A stretch of DNA of 64,000 nt, from the NCBI RefSeq assembly GCF_012641095.1, contig NZ_JAAVSC010000004.1, positions 1-64,000 of the forward strand, written 5' to 3'. This stretch comes from Lactobacillus sp. HBUAS51381. Its GTDB lineage: Bacteria; Bacillota; Bacilli; Lactobacillales; Lactobacillaceae. The notes under the pieces were generated by a model. That model had not been told where the DNA came from and made no database searches. It saw only the letters and a program-made list of their open reading frames with translations. Within the stretch, counting starts at the first letter, position 1, and every line of letters begins with the position of its first letter. This document shows, in pieces, positions 7,500-16,684 of the stretch. Position numbers and translations under genes: made by a program.

Positions 7500-8666
7500 A
7501 TGAAAGTTTCAAAGTTTAAAGGCGCGCTGATGGCCTTGCTCTTTACGGTGACGCTAGGGGCCGCCGTGAGTGTGCAAGTGACCGCCGACGCTGCAACGTA
7601 TACGACTGTTTCGAGTAAGACCGTCAAGAAGACGGCCTACCACAAGAAGAGTATGTCGGGGGCCATTTACAATCAGGCACATAACAAACGGATTGCCACA
7701 ATGAAGGGCTATCCAAATACAACGTGGTACGTGACGAAACAAGCCACGTTAAAGCACAGCAACTCCAAGGGCATTTACTTCTACGTGTCCAATAAGGGCG
7801 GCTCGGTCAAGGGCTGGATCTGGCACGGTTACCTGAAGAAGGGGAAGGCGCCGTTCGGCCTGAAATATGCTAAGAACGCCGTTGCGCTTGATTACACCAC
7901 GGGAAAGGCCGTCTGGTCCAAGAGTGCCAACACGGCGCGGCCAATTGCATCCGTGTCGAAGCTGATGACGCTGTACCTGGTCTTGGACAAGGTCGACAGC
8001 GGTTCCGGTAAATGGACGGACATTGTGAAGACCAATAACAGCGGTCTGGTTGCCATGGGCAACAGTGCCAGCTGTGGCGGCTTTAAGTTCTACAGTAACC
8101 ATAAGTACACGGTTAAAGAGCTTTACGATGCCGCACTATTGGATTCATCCAACAATGCCGCCATTGCGCTGGGCCAATGGGTCTCCGGAAGCAACGCCAA
8201 GTTCATCAAGAAGATGAACGCCCAGGCGAAGAGTTGGGACCTGGACAAGGCCAGCTTTGTCTCCGCCTCAGGCTTGGAAAACAGTGACCTGAAAGTCTTT
8301 GGCTACAGCTACGGTAAGGCTAACGCCAACATGGTTTCCGCCAAGGACGTGGCGCTGATTGCCCGGCACCTGATTCAGGACTATCCGCGGGTCTTAACGG
8401 ACGGTTCCGTGGGCTCGAAGACGGTGAATGGTCAGCTCTGCTACAACTACAACAACATGCTGCCCGGTCGAAAATACTACAAGTCCAGCCTCAACGTGGA
8501 TGGTTTGAAGACGGGGTACACGCCACTTGCCGGTTACTGCTTCGTGGGGACCGGTCAGAAGGCGGGTAAGCACCGCGTGATCACGGTGGTCCTGCACGAT
8601 GAAAATGAATTCACGGAGACCCAATCCCTGATGAATCACGCCTACAGCTTGGGGATGGATGCGTAA
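7500..8666 (+). CDS. dacA: D-alanyl-D-alanine carboxypeptidase (peptidase S11), copy 2
   Basis: 388 residues from ATG at 7500, with AGAGGAG upstream; an earlier frame start lacks a ribosome binding site. Same order as the previous gene: signal peptide (cleavage near VTADAATY), SH3-like domain ending KGWIWHGYL, then the S11 domain with SVSK, DSSNNAA and LKTGYTP. The two proteins are alike over their whole length, so this is a tandem duplication. The copies differ in charge: copy 1 is richer in Arg/Lys, which may mean different wall location or specificity (inference). Confidence 0.92.
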   Translation: MKVSKFKGALMALLFTVTLGAAVSVQVTADAATYTTVSSKTVKKTAYHKKSMSGAIYNQAHNKRIATMKGYPNTTWYVTKQATLKHSNSKGIYFYVSNKGGSVKGWIWHGYLKKGKAPFGLKYAKNAVALDYTTGKAVWSKSANTARPIASVSKLMTLYLVLDKVDSGSGKWTDIVKTNNSGLVAMGNSASCGGFKFYSNHKYTVKELYDAALLDSSNNAAIALGQWVSGSNAKFIKKMNAQAKSWDLDKASFVSASGLENSDLKVFGYSYGKANANMVSAKDVALIARHLIQDYPRVLTDGSVGSKTVNGQLCYNYNNMLPGRKYYKSSLNVDGLKTGYTPLAGYCFVGTGQKAGKHRVITVVLHDENEFTETQSLMNHAYSLGMDA

Positions 8667-9020
8667 TTAACCATTACCGTTTGCGAAATCTAGGCTGGTG
8701 ATTATCCGCGTCATCTGACTCAGACTGTCGTGGTTAACATTGGATGACTTAGCATCTGGTCATCGAGGTTTAGCTTAGATATGAATTGAATAGATTTGAA
8801 AATCACGTTAGCGGTCGCTGGCGTGATTTTTTGTGACCAACAATTTCTGTCGGCGACTAATTCAGTTAAATGTAATTCTGCCAACAAGTCGTTTACCCTA
8901 CCGGAATCGCCGTTGTATCAACGTTTGTTTTATGATTTTATTTGTAGGATTAATGCGTTGTGCTCGGCGTTTTCATCAGGTATGCTGGGAGTATGTTCAG
9001 TTCAGAAAGGGTGGAGACGG
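8667..9020. other. Intergenic region with repeat fragment, terminator and promoter
   Basis: Bases 8669-8697 resemble the reversed 3' tail of the A-type repeat (CCATTACCGTTTGCGAAATC then TAGGCTGG), directly after the dacA copy 2 stop. A terminator follows at 8798-8833. A likely promoter for the HAD gene has TTGTGC at 8958 and TATGCT at 8981 with a 17-base spacer. No gene is supported. Confidence 0.5.
8798..8833 (+). terminator. Intrinsic terminator
   Basis: AAAATCACG/CGTGATTTT with an inner AGC/GCT pair and a T run. It probably ends dacA copy 2. Confidence 0.7.
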
Positions 9021-9836
9021 ATGCGACCCAAAGTGATTGCAACGGATTTAGATGGAACGTTTTTAGATGATGCGGGGCACTTTGCGGTTGCCCGTTTTGA
9101 CGCACAGCTGGCCGCCTTGGCGCGCCGGGAGATTCACTTTGTCGTGACCACTGGCGATCCCTTAGACCACGTTCAGGCGTTATTTGCGCCCCTGAGTCGG
9201 CGGGCAAACCTGACTTATATCGTCGAAGATGGTGCGCTCACCGTGACGGGACAGGGTGAACAATTGCAGTCTCAAGCGATTCCGACGGATGATTGGCGTG
9301 CGGCCGTGAGTTGGCTGAAGACGACCCCGGTCATGGCAGGCTGTTTCGTCATTGCTTGCGGTCGGGATTGCGCGTATACCGAGCTATCGGCAACCAGCCA
9401 ACGGTTTGCCGACTCCCAAGCGTTTTATCCGAGTCTGACGAGTGTTGCAGACCTCACACAGGTCACGGACGCGATTCTCAAGTTAGATGTGACGTGGCTA
9501 CGGACCGAGGTGAGTGCGCAGGTTACCGCGTTCAACCAGCACTTTCAAAACTGCCTCGTGGGTACCAGCAGCGGTCTGGGCGGGATGAACGTCACGTTAC
9601 CGCTGGTGAGCAAGGCGTCCGCCCTCCTCGCACTCGGACGAATTTGGGGCGTTTCGCCGGATCAAATGGCGGCGTTTGGTGACTCCGGGAATGATCACGC
9701 CATGCTAGAGATGGTGGGGCAGGGATTTGCGGTTGCAAATGCCGATCCGGCAATCATCACGGGGCCGGTCAAACGGTTGGCAGCGACGAACCAACAGGGG
9801 GCCGTGAGTCACCAGATTGATCAGTGGTTAGTTTAG
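9021..9836 (+). CDS. HAD superfamily Cof-type phosphatase
   Basis: 271 residues starting MRPKVIATDLDGTFLD; ATG at 9021 has GGGTGGAG upstream, and longer frames lack support. HAD motifs: DLDGT with the nucleophile Asp (about 9), Thr in VVTTGD, Lys in VSKASAL (about 205) and the acidic GDSGND motif (about 226). The large cap between them makes it type IIB (Cof/YidA-like), usually acting on sugar or nucleotide phosphates or FMN. The substrate cannot be told from sequence. Confidence 0.88.
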   Translation: MRPKVIATDLDGTFLDDAGHFAVARFDAQLAALARREIHFVVTTGDPLDHVQALFAPLSRRANLTYIVEDGALTVTGQGEQLQSQAIPTDDWRAAVSWLKTTPVMAGCFVIACGRDCAYTELSATSQRFADSQAFYPSLTSVADLTQVTDAILKLDVTWLRTEVSAQVTAFNQHFQNCLVGTSSGLGGMNVTLPLVSKASALLALGRIWGVSPDQMAAFGDSGNDHAMLEMVGQGFAVANADPAIITGPVKRLAATNQQGAVSHQIDQWLV

Positions 9837-9921
9837 GTGACTGCCACACGAACCGAGTGGCCTGATTAAGTCACGCCACTCCCTTTGCCGTACAATCAAC
9901 GGTGTTGGGGGGATGACGGTG

Positions 9922-11214
9922 ATGGTTGAACAAACAAGTGAACTAGGTCGGGGCTTCATTAGTCTAGAGATCAAGTTTCGACGCAATCGACAAATACGGG
10001 CGATTTACCAGGCCTTCCGTCTGATTTTTCCGTTAATTTTAGTCGGGACCTTGGCCGATTTCATCAATCAAGCTTGGCTACAGCGGAGTGGTTATTACTA
10101 CCAGACTTTGCACGTGGCCAAGTGGGCATTTCAGCTTAATTTATGGCGGGATTATCTGGGCCTCTTAAGCGCAGGCGCACTGGGATTAACGGTCATCCTA
10201 GTGGCGTTTGCGGTGAGTTTCTACCTGGTGATCCCGGCCACGCCAGTGCTGGCTGACCGCTTAATGGCGGGAATCCTCGCCATGCTTACCCTCAGTGTCT
10301 GCAACGTGAACCGTCAATCGCTGGTGACGCATCGGCCCATCCAGTGGGTTGCCAGCAACTCGGACTTATCCGGGATTTTGATCGGTATTTTAGTGGGATT
10401 GATCGTTGGAAATGGGTATCGGTGGCTGATTAGACATCAACGGGTGACCCAGCATCCGTTAAGACAGACAGTGGGGACGGTCAGTCTCTGGCTCATTGTT
10501 TTGACGGGACTTGGTTTTGCCTGGGCCAGCACCCAAACGGTGGGCCTCAATGCGGCCGTTCAGACGTTGACACGGTGGCCCTTTCAGTTGCCCCATACTC
10601 TAGGAACCTTGTTGGGCTTTGGCCTAGTGACGGGCGTCGGTCAATGGCTCGGTCTGCTGGGGCCAATCGCCAGTGTTGGGGGCCAATCGGTAGCGGCAAT
10701 TCAGAACTTAGCGGCCGTTTTAGATCATAGCGGTTGGCAGATTCCCCATCCCATTACGGTGCATACGGTCGTGGATGTGTACGCGACGAGTGGTGGGCCG
10801 GGGATGGTCTTAGCCCTGTTGCTGGCAATCTTTCTGGTACAACACAATCAACGACAACGGCGGCTGGGCTGGACTTGTTTGGTCCCGACATTAGGGAACT
10901 GTAACGCACCGCTGTTAATCGGTCTGCCCGTCGTCCTGAGCCCCATCTTACTGGTGCCCTTTATCTTGGCGCCACTACTCTGCATCGCCATGAGCTGGGG
11001 CTGTCTCGTGTTGCGGTGGGTCCCCGCTGTGGCTTACCCCTTAGCAAACGGCACACCGGGCATCTTGCAGGCCTATTTAGGAACTGGCGGCAGTTCGGCG
11101 GCTTTGTTACTATCAGTGATCGAACTCGTCTTGAGTACGATGATTTATTATCCGTTCGTGAAGTGGGCCAGCATAGCGGAGGAGGCGGTGACTCATGATC
11201 CAACGATTTCGTAG
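9922..11214 (+). CDS. PTS-type sugar transporter subunit IIC (lone, cellobiose-like)
   Basis: About 430 residues, strongly hydrophobic with eight to ten membrane segments, matching the EIIC fold of the lactose/cellobiose PTS group. There is no EIIB or EIIA domain and none nearby, so it would need partners encoded elsewhere or act outside classical phosphotransfer (inference). GGGGGG lies about nine bases before ATG 9922; the ATG at 9913 is too close to it. It overlaps the next gene by 20 bases, so they are co-transcribed. Confidence 0.75.
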   Translation: MVEQTSELGRGFISLEIKFRRNRQIRAIYQAFRLIFPLILVGTLADFINQAWLQRSGYYYQTLHVAKWAFQLNLWRDYLGLLSAGALGLTVILVAFAVSFYLVIPATPVLADRLMAGILAMLTLSVCNVNRQSLVTHRPIQWVASNSDLSGILIGILVGLIVGNGYRWLIRHQRVTQHPLRQTVGTVSLWLIVLTGLGFAWASTQTVGLNAAVQTLTRWPFQLPHTLGTLLGFGLVTGVGQWLGLLGPIASVGGQSVAAIQNLAAVLDHSGWQIPHPITVHTVVDVYATSGGPGMVLALLLAIFLVQHNQRQRRLGWTCLVPTLGNCNAPLLIGLPVVLSPILLVPFILAPLLCIAMSWGCLVLRWVPAVAYPLANGTPGILQAYLGTGGSSAALLLSVIELVLSTMIYYPFVKWASIAEEAVTHDPTIS

Positions 11215-12004
11215 TGTGCTCGTGATTGGCTTGGCCCTCATCTTGCTGTGTGTCCCGGGATTTCTCTGGCGGCCACAGCAGCGCGCCGATGTTCAAGCGA
11301 CCTATCGTAGTCAGATGGCCCCGGTCTTCTTAGTTCCCGGGTCGAGTGCCACACAGAATCGATTTGACGCCCTGGTTGCGGGTCTTAATCAGAAGACTCC
11401 CCGGCGGCACAGCCTGTTACGTGTAGAGGTCATGACGGATGGTTCTTTGAAATACACGGGGAGCATTCGCGCTAACGATACGCAGCCAATCATTGTTGTG
11501 GGGTTTGAGAATCATCACGATGGTTATGCGACGATTCAAAAGCAGGCCAAGTGGTTTACGATTGCCTTTCGAGCCCTTCAGCGGACATACCATTTCAATC
11601 ACTTCTCTGCCATGGGGCACTCTAATGGTGGCTTAGTCTTGACCATCTTTTTGGAGGATGATTTGGCGAAAACGCAGGCCCACGCCGATCGGTTAATGAC
11701 CATCGCCTCGCCATTTAACCTTGAGGAACCGGACCAGAGTGTCAACACCCCCTTGTTTAAGCAACTCATCGCGGGGAAAAATCGCTTACCTAAGGCGTTG
11801 ACCGTTTACTCGATTGCCGGCAGCAAGGGGTATGATGGCGATGGTATCGTGCCCTTCGACAGTGTAAACCGCGGGAAACTGATCTTTCAGGGGCAAGTTA
11901 AGAGTTTTACACAAATGACGGTGACCGGTGCAAACGCCAATCACGCCGACTTACCAGAGAATCAGCAGATTATTACCCTTATCCGGCAGGACCTTTTAGC
12001 CTAG
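11195..12004 (+). CDS. DUF915-like alpha/beta hydrolase, membrane-anchored or secreted
   Basis: 269 residues. An N-terminal hydrophobic helix (about 7-25) serves as signal or anchor; the rest is an alpha/beta hydrolase fold with the nucleophile elbow GHSNGG (about residue 143) after FLVPGSSA, the usual oxyanion-side motif. Members of DUF915 are extracellular hydrolases of unknown substrate in lactobacilli. It overlaps the upstream PTS IIC gene. A second member of this family lies at 15880-16635. Confidence 0.82.
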   Translation: MIQRFRSVLVIGLALILLCVPGFLWRPQQRADVQATYRSQMAPVFLVPGSSATQNRFDALVAGLNQKTPRRHSLLRVEVMTDGSLKYTGSIRANDTQPIIVVGFENHHDGYATIQKQAKWFTIAFRALQRTYHFNHFSAMGHSNGGLVLTIFLEDDLAKTQAHADRLMTIASPFNLEEPDQSVNTPLFKQLIAGKNRLPKALTVYSIAGSKGYDGDGIVPFDSVNRGKLIFQGQVKSFTQMTVTGANANHADLPENQQIITLIRQDLLA

Positions 12005-12065
12005 ACGTGGTTCACTTCACGACCAGGAACGTGTAAACTAGAGGGTATACGGAGGACAAAAACGA

Positions 12066-12881
12066 ATGATAAAAATGATTGCGCTCGACCTAGACGAGAC
12101 GTTACTGAACACCGATAAAACGATCAGTGAAGAGAATGCGGCCACTTTACGGCGCTTGCATTCAGCAGGCATCAAAGTGGTATTGTGCACGGGACGCCCA
12201 ATCAATGCGATTTGGGGTTATCTGGAACAGCTGGGCTTAACGACTAGCGAAGACTACACGATTACCTTCAATGGCGCGTTGGTCATCCAAAATACGACGA
12301 AGGAAGTACTGGCGCAGAGCGGGTTAAGTAAGCACGATTTCCAACCACTCCATGCGTTTGCGCAGGAGAATGGCTACCCGTTAGACATCTTGGACTTTGA
12401 TCAAGTCTATCCTGTGGCGGATCTGACGCCCTCGGTCTATCAGCACATGCTAAAGGCCCCGATGGACTTCGTGCCGACCAAGTTCGCCGATTTACCGGAT
12501 CACCTCTTCAGTAAGGCGGTTATGGCGACGGATGCCCCGATCTTAGATCAGGTCGTCAACAACTTGACGCCGGCCTTGCATGATCAGTACCACGTAGTCC
12601 GTTCACAGCCAAAGATTCTGGAATTCTTGGCGGCGGATATGGACAAGGCCGTTGGCTTAGGCCAATTGTTGACCCACTTTGGGTGGGACTTCAGTAATCT
12701 AATGGCCTTTGGTGATGCCGAGAACGACTTGGGCATGATTAAAGCCGCTGGCGATGGGGTGGCCATGTTAAATGGGCAACCGGAGATTAAGGCCGCCGCT
12801 GACCACCAAACACCAACGACTAATAATGAAGCGGGCGTGGCTGCATACCTGAAGCAACGTTTTGCAGATCTCTTAGCGTAA
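12066..12881 (+). CDS. HAD superfamily Cof/YidA-type sugar phosphatase
   Basis: 271 residues. Motifs: DLDETLLN (nucleophile Asp near residue 8), CTGRP, Lys in ADMDKAVGL and GDAENDLGM. Close in size and motif order to YidA-like sugar-phosphate phosphatases. ATG at 12066 has GGAGGA upstream. It is a second HAD in the window but not a close copy of the one at 9021. Confidence 0.88.
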   Translation: MIKMIALDLDETLLNTDKTISEENAATLRRLHSAGIKVVLCTGRPINAIWGYLEQLGLTTSEDYTITFNGALVIQNTTKEVLAQSGLSKHDFQPLHAFAQENGYPLDILDFDQVYPVADLTPSVYQHMLKAPMDFVPTKFADLPDHLFSKAVMATDAPILDQVVNNLTPALHDQYHVVRSQPKILEFLAADMDKAVGLGQLLTHFGWDFSNLMAFGDAENDLGMIKAAGDGVAMLNGQPEIKAAADHQTPTTNNEAGVAAYLKQRFADLLA

Positions 12882-12963
12882 CGGGAGCGATTCGTTGCAA
12901 TTTTAGAACAGCCATGGCAGTATAAAAGATATATTGCGTGAATGAATAAGGAGGAGTATGGTC

Positions 12964-13614
12964 ATGAAACGTTTAGTGGTTAAGTTAGGATTAACAGTGA
13001 TGGCATTGGGGACTTTAGGTGGTGTGGTTGCGCCCAGCATTTCGGCGAGTGCGGCCAAGAAGCCAACTATTAACAATACCGATCTGAAACGGTACTACAA
13101 GAGTGCCAAATCCAAAACGGCTTTTTATTTTAAGACGTACAAATCAGGGGGCAAGACCGGATCTATGCTGATCCTGGGCGACTTTGGTTCGAAACCTAAC
13201 GTAAAGTATGGTGTGCCAACGTCGACCAAACTCAGTAAGAATCGGCAAACGCTGACGACGAAGTATAAGCTGATCCAATTTAAGACGGCTAATAAGAAGA
13301 CCACCACCTCGTTGACGAAGAAGACCTACACCTTCAAATTAACGAAGAAATCCAGTAACAAGTTCACCGCCAAAATTGCCGGAACCAAGGCCAACCGGCA
13401 TTTGGCAACGACTGGTAAGACTTATACGTATACCAGAACCAAGACGAGTCCAGCAGCGGCTTATAGTAAGAAATATGCGCGGCCGGTCCTGTATAAGGAA
13501 TACATGAAGGCCTTCTCATCCCTATCGGCAGCTCAACAAAAGAAGTTTGCGAACCAATATGCGGATAGTGGCGTTAAGACCATGACCAATAACTTTAATT
13601 ACAAAGTCAAATAA
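12964..13614 (+). CDS. Secreted Lys/Thr-rich hypothetical protein
   Basis: 216 residues with a clear signal peptide (MKRLVVKLGLTVMALGTL, cleavage near SASAAKK). The mature part is very rich in Lys, Thr and Ser, with beta-strand-like repeats (TYTFKLTKKSS, TYTYTRTKTS) and a basic pI. I chose ATG 12964 because AAGGAGGAG is nine bases away; the ATG at 12958 would be only three away. I do not recognise the family; it looks like the lactobacillar surface proteins of unknown role. Confidence 0.75.
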   Translation: MKRLVVKLGLTVMALGTLGGVVAPSISASAAKKPTINNTDLKRYYKSAKSKTAFYFKTYKSGGKTGSMLILGDFGSKPNVKYGVPTSTKLSKNRQTLTTKYKLIQFKTANKKTTTSLTKKTYTFKLTKKSSNKFTAKIAGTKANRHLATTGKTYTYTRTKTSPAAAYSKKYARPVLYKEYMKAFSSLSAAQQKKFANQYADSGVKTMTNNFNYKVK

Positions 13615-13627
13615 GTGAAGCGCGAAC

Positions 13628-13657
13628 GGTACTGCCAGAAGTGGTGGTACTGTTTTT
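13628..13657 (+). terminator. Intrinsic terminator
   Basis: GGTACTGCCA pairs with TGGTGGTACT (with G-U pairs) around GAAG, followed by TTTTT, 13 bases after the secreted protein gene. Confidence 0.6.
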
Positions 13658-13672
13658 GATTTTCGTCGCGTT

Positions 13673-13710
13673 AAAAAAGCCCCGTCCATCACGATCGATG
13701 GGCGGGGCTT
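13673..13710 (-). terminator. Intrinsic terminator of the nucleoside hydrolase gene
   Basis: On the minus strand AAGCCCCG and CCATC pair with GATGG and CGGGGCTT, then six T. Confidence 0.8.
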
Positions 13711-13725
13711 CAAATCATTAAAGAA

Positions 13726-14682
13726 TTAGTTCTTCTTGAACAGTGCCGTCAAGTATTCCATAAAGGTCTTCAAGTAACGGTCCTTATCAACCGCTACGGC
13801 AACCTTGACGTTGGTAGGTTCGTTCAACCGGTTATCATCACCGATAGTCCGGCCATAGGTTTCCTTGTTGTAGTTAACGACCATGTTCAGGTCGATTGTC
13901 GTCACGAAGCTTGGGTCCAAGGCTACCCCAACGGCGAGGGGATCGTGCAAAGCACAGCCGCCTAAGTTATCGTTGACGTCAACGTAGGCTTGGATGTAGT
14001 AGTCCACGATGTCGGCAAACTTTTCACCGGCATCGGTACCCAAGTCACGCCATTGTTGGGTTTCCTTCTTGGTTAAGAGGGTCCGTAGCGTCACGTCCAG
14101 ACCCACCATTGTTGAATGCATAGGGCTGGTTAAAACGGCGTTAGCGGCTTCAGCATCTTGGTTGATGTTGGCTTCGGCGTAGGCCGTTACGTTGCCGGGA
14201 ACCGTCAAGGCCCCACCCATGAAGGTCATATTGCCGATTTCCGTAGCAATTTCTGGGGCCTTCTTGATGGCAGCGGCCAAGTTGGTCATGGGACCAGTTG
14301 GGACTAACGTCAAATCTTTGCCATACTTGTGAACAGCATCGATTAAGAAGTCCACGCCGGATTCCTTTTCGATAGACCGCTTAGGTGCGGGAAGTTCGAC
14401 TTGGCCGATCCCGTTTTCACCGTGGATGTCGGCACTCACTTGCATCCGGTCAAAGTGATCGCTGGTTGAGGAGTGACTTTCACCCAAGTATACGGGAATG
14501 TCGGTGTGACCGAGCAGTTCCAAAATCTTCAATGAGTTTTGGCCACCAGCTTCGACCACCACGTTGCCGTAAGAACCGATAATCCCGATTAAGTCTACGT
14601 CTGGAGCACCCAAGGCGTAAGCAATTGCCAAGGAATCATCGATACCTGTATCTAAGTCTAGAATCATTTTTCGTTTTGCCAT
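13726..14682 (-). CDS. Inosine-uridine preferring nucleoside hydrolase (IunH/Rih family)
   Basis: 318 residues from ATG at 14682, with AAAGGGGAT upstream; an upstream frame adds an unrelated extension. The hallmark DLDTGIDDS (about 8-16) binds the catalytic calcium; other family marks are the PTGPMTNLA region and the late ALHDPLAVG with its Asp. It splits ribonucleosides to base and ribose in the cytoplasm for salvage. It stands alone with its own terminator. Confidence 0.93.
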   Translation of the reverse strand: MAKRKMILDLDTGIDDSLAIAYALGAPDVDLIGIIGSYGNVVVEAGGQNSLKILELLGHTDIPVYLGESHSSTSDHFDRMQVSADIHGENGIGQVELPAPKRSIEKESGVDFLIDAVHKYGKDLTLVPTGPMTNLAAAIKKAPEIATEIGNMTFMGGALTVPGNVTAYAEANINQDAEAANAVLTSPMHSTMVGLDVTLRTLLTKKETQQWRDLGTDAGEKFADIVDYYIQAYVDVNDNLGGCALHDPLAVGVALDPSFVTTIDLNMVVNYNKETYGRTIGDDNRLNEPTNVKVAVAVDKDRYLKTFMEYLTALFKKN

Positions 14683-14851
14683 GATTTCGTCTATCCCCTT
14701 TGATCGATATATATTAAATGGGCTGAACACCTACTTTAACTATAATGTAACGGTTTACATTTAGCAACCCTTGTTGGAAGCAAGTTGAAGCTAACCGGCA
14801 TTCACGGTAAACTAGAAGCCAAGTCGAAGCACCGTGTAAGGGGAGTAGATC

Positions 14852-15895
14852 ATGGCGAATAAAGAGTCTGTTAAGCCGGTTAAACGGCATTTTGAGTATC
14901 ACAATCATTTATTGGACGATGCCACTAAAGAGATGAACGAGTGGACGGGCGAGAACAAAGTCGTTGAAATTCATTTATTTTCAATGTTTTCGGCCGTGTT
15001 TAAACATCATGATTTGGATGATGCCGAATCCCTATTCATCGTCGGCACGAAAGAAACCACGCCTTCGCTGGAGGCCGTCTCTGCGGCGCCAGTGAAGCCC
15101 TGGCTGTTTTCTCGTGTCTTTGCGGTGTTGGGCGCTAGCTTTGTCCTATTAGCCTTGTTGTTTCTGGGATTTCGGAGTAACAATGCCGTCCCGGGGATGA
15201 TCTTTATCGGGTCGTTGGCCGTTCCGTTTTCACTCATGATTATGTTTTTTGAAATTAACGTCTTCCGCAACATTTCTGTCTACCAACTCATGGCCGTATT
15301 CCTAGTGGGGGGGATTCTGTCCCTGGTCGCCACGATGATTCTGTATTCGCTGATTCCGTCCGGCAACGGTGTATCGTGGGAGTCGGCGTTAATCGTGGGT
15401 TTTATTGAAGAGACCGCGAAGATGCTGGTGATTGCCTTCTTCATTAACCGCTTCCGGCTGAACTATATCTTCAATGGCCTGTTGGTGGGGGCCGCTATCG
15501 GTGCGGGCTTCGCCGTCTTTGAGACCGCCGGGTATACCGGTCAGTATGGACTGGTTACACTGTTGATGCGCAGTTGGCAGGCCATTGGCACCCATACCAT
15601 TTGGTCAGCCATCATGGGAGCGGCGATTATTTTAGCCAAGGACCGGCACCAACCCGTCACTGGGAGTAATATGGTTGCGCCCAAGTTCCTGCGGTTCTAC
15701 CTGTTGGCGATCTTGTTACACGCCGGTTGGGATTGGAACGCGCCGTTTGACGTGCTGGATATCCTGTATCTTCAGCAGTGGGCACTGATTGCCATCGGCT
15801 GGCTAGCCATCTTCGTGCTGATTAACGCCGGTCTGCGAGAGGTGCGCACGCTTCAGGGACAACGCATCTTGAAGAATAGTCAGCTTGGTGGATAG
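14852..15895 (+). CDS. PrsW-family intramembrane metalloprotease
   Basis: 347 residues. A soluble N-terminus of about 90 residues precedes some eight membrane segments. The PrsW/CPBP-like motif FIEETAKM (about residue 179) holds the paired Glu, with later conserved His in GTHTIWSA and LLHAGWDW that could complete the metal site. PrsW in Bacillus cuts an anti-sigma factor; the target here is unknown. ATG 14852 follows AGGGGAG. Its last 16 bases overlap the convergent hydrolase gene. Confidence 0.85.
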   Translation: MANKESVKPVKRHFEYHNHLLDDATKEMNEWTGENKVVEIHLFSMFSAVFKHHDLDDAESLFIVGTKETTPSLEAVSAAPVKPWLFSRVFAVLGASFVLLALLFLGFRSNNAVPGMIFIGSLAVPFSLMIMFFEINVFRNISVYQLMAVFLVGGILSLVATMILYSLIPSGNGVSWESALIVGFIEETAKMLVIAFFINRFRLNYIFNGLLVGAAIGAGFAVFETAGYTGQYGLVTLLMRSWQAIGTHTIWSAIMGAAIILAKDRHQPVTGSNMVAPKFLRFYLLAILLHAGWDWNAPFDVLDILYLQQWALIAIGWLAIFVLINAGLREVRTLQGQRILKNSQLGG

Positions 15896-16635
15896 AGAAA
15901 GCGGATGATCTGCCGGTCGATACCCGGATTTTCGTGGAGCAAGGAATGTTGCATGTCCCAGATGGGGCCATCTAGCTCCTCGAAACGGTAACTGCCGACG
16001 CGACCGGCCACGAGTTGGCGTAGCGGCAGGGTCGTGTTCACGGGGACCTCGCTGTCGTTTCCCGTCCGGCCAATATTACCGGCTAGGTTGAGAATCTGCA
16101 GGTGGGGGTAGGTTGTACGTAGTGGTGCGCAGCCCGGAAAGTCGGCCGCAATGCAAACGATTCGGCTGATGGTGACGGGCGCGTGCTGAGATTGATTCAG
16201 ATAGTCGTAGGCAATGGTGCCCCCGGAAGAATGGCCGATGAAGTTGACGTGGGTAATCCCGTAGCGGTCGTGAAGCTGTCGTAAGACGGGCACCAACTGA
16301 GTCGCTTCTCGCTGGGCGTGCGTGTTATCCTTAAAGAGGACGGGCACCAGCACGTTGGTGGTGAGGCGCTGGTGTTGTTGCCAGCGGACGTGGCCATTGT
16401 AAGCGACTTTAGCGGTTAAGGCAAAGTGGCCGAGGTGAGGGCGGTTGAGGCTGAGCACCATGTCGCGCATGGACAGCCAGCCACCGCTGTTACCGGGCAA
16501 TAGTAAGGTTGCCGTGGTCGTTTGTGGGACGCGCAGGTTCGTCAGTGCCGCTTGGCGCGCGTGCCAAGCCCCGGCGAGACCGCCAAGGGTCAGTAGAGCG
16601 GTGAATAAAATTGTCAGACCACGCAGATGTTTCAT
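15880..16635 (-). CDS. DUF915-like alpha/beta hydrolase
   Basis: 251 residues, second member of the family seen at 11195. N-terminal hydrophobic anchor (about 5-22), TLLLPGNSGG near residue 45, nucleophile elbow GHSSGG and a C-terminal His region near DMQHSLLHE. ATG 16635 is preferred because AGGAG sits nine bases upstream; the ATG at 16644 touches it. Probably an exported hydrolase of unknown substrate. Confidence 0.82.
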   Translation of the reverse strand: MKHLRGLTILFTALLTLGGLAGAWHARQAALTNLRVPQTTTATLLLPGNSGGWLSMRDMVLSLNRPHLGHFALTAKVAYNGHVRWQQHQRLTTNVLVPVLFKDNTHAQREATQLVPVLRQLHDRYGITHVNFIGHSSGGTIAYDYLNQSQHAPVTISRIVCIAADFPGCAPLRTTYPHLQILNLAGNIGRTGNDSEVPVNTTLPLRQLVAGRVGSYRFEELDGPIWDMQHSLLHENPGIDRQIIRFLYPPS

Positions 16636-16684
16636 GACGGTCATCTCCTCACAGAGTTAGCATTTCAAGAATGGAGTACAGATA

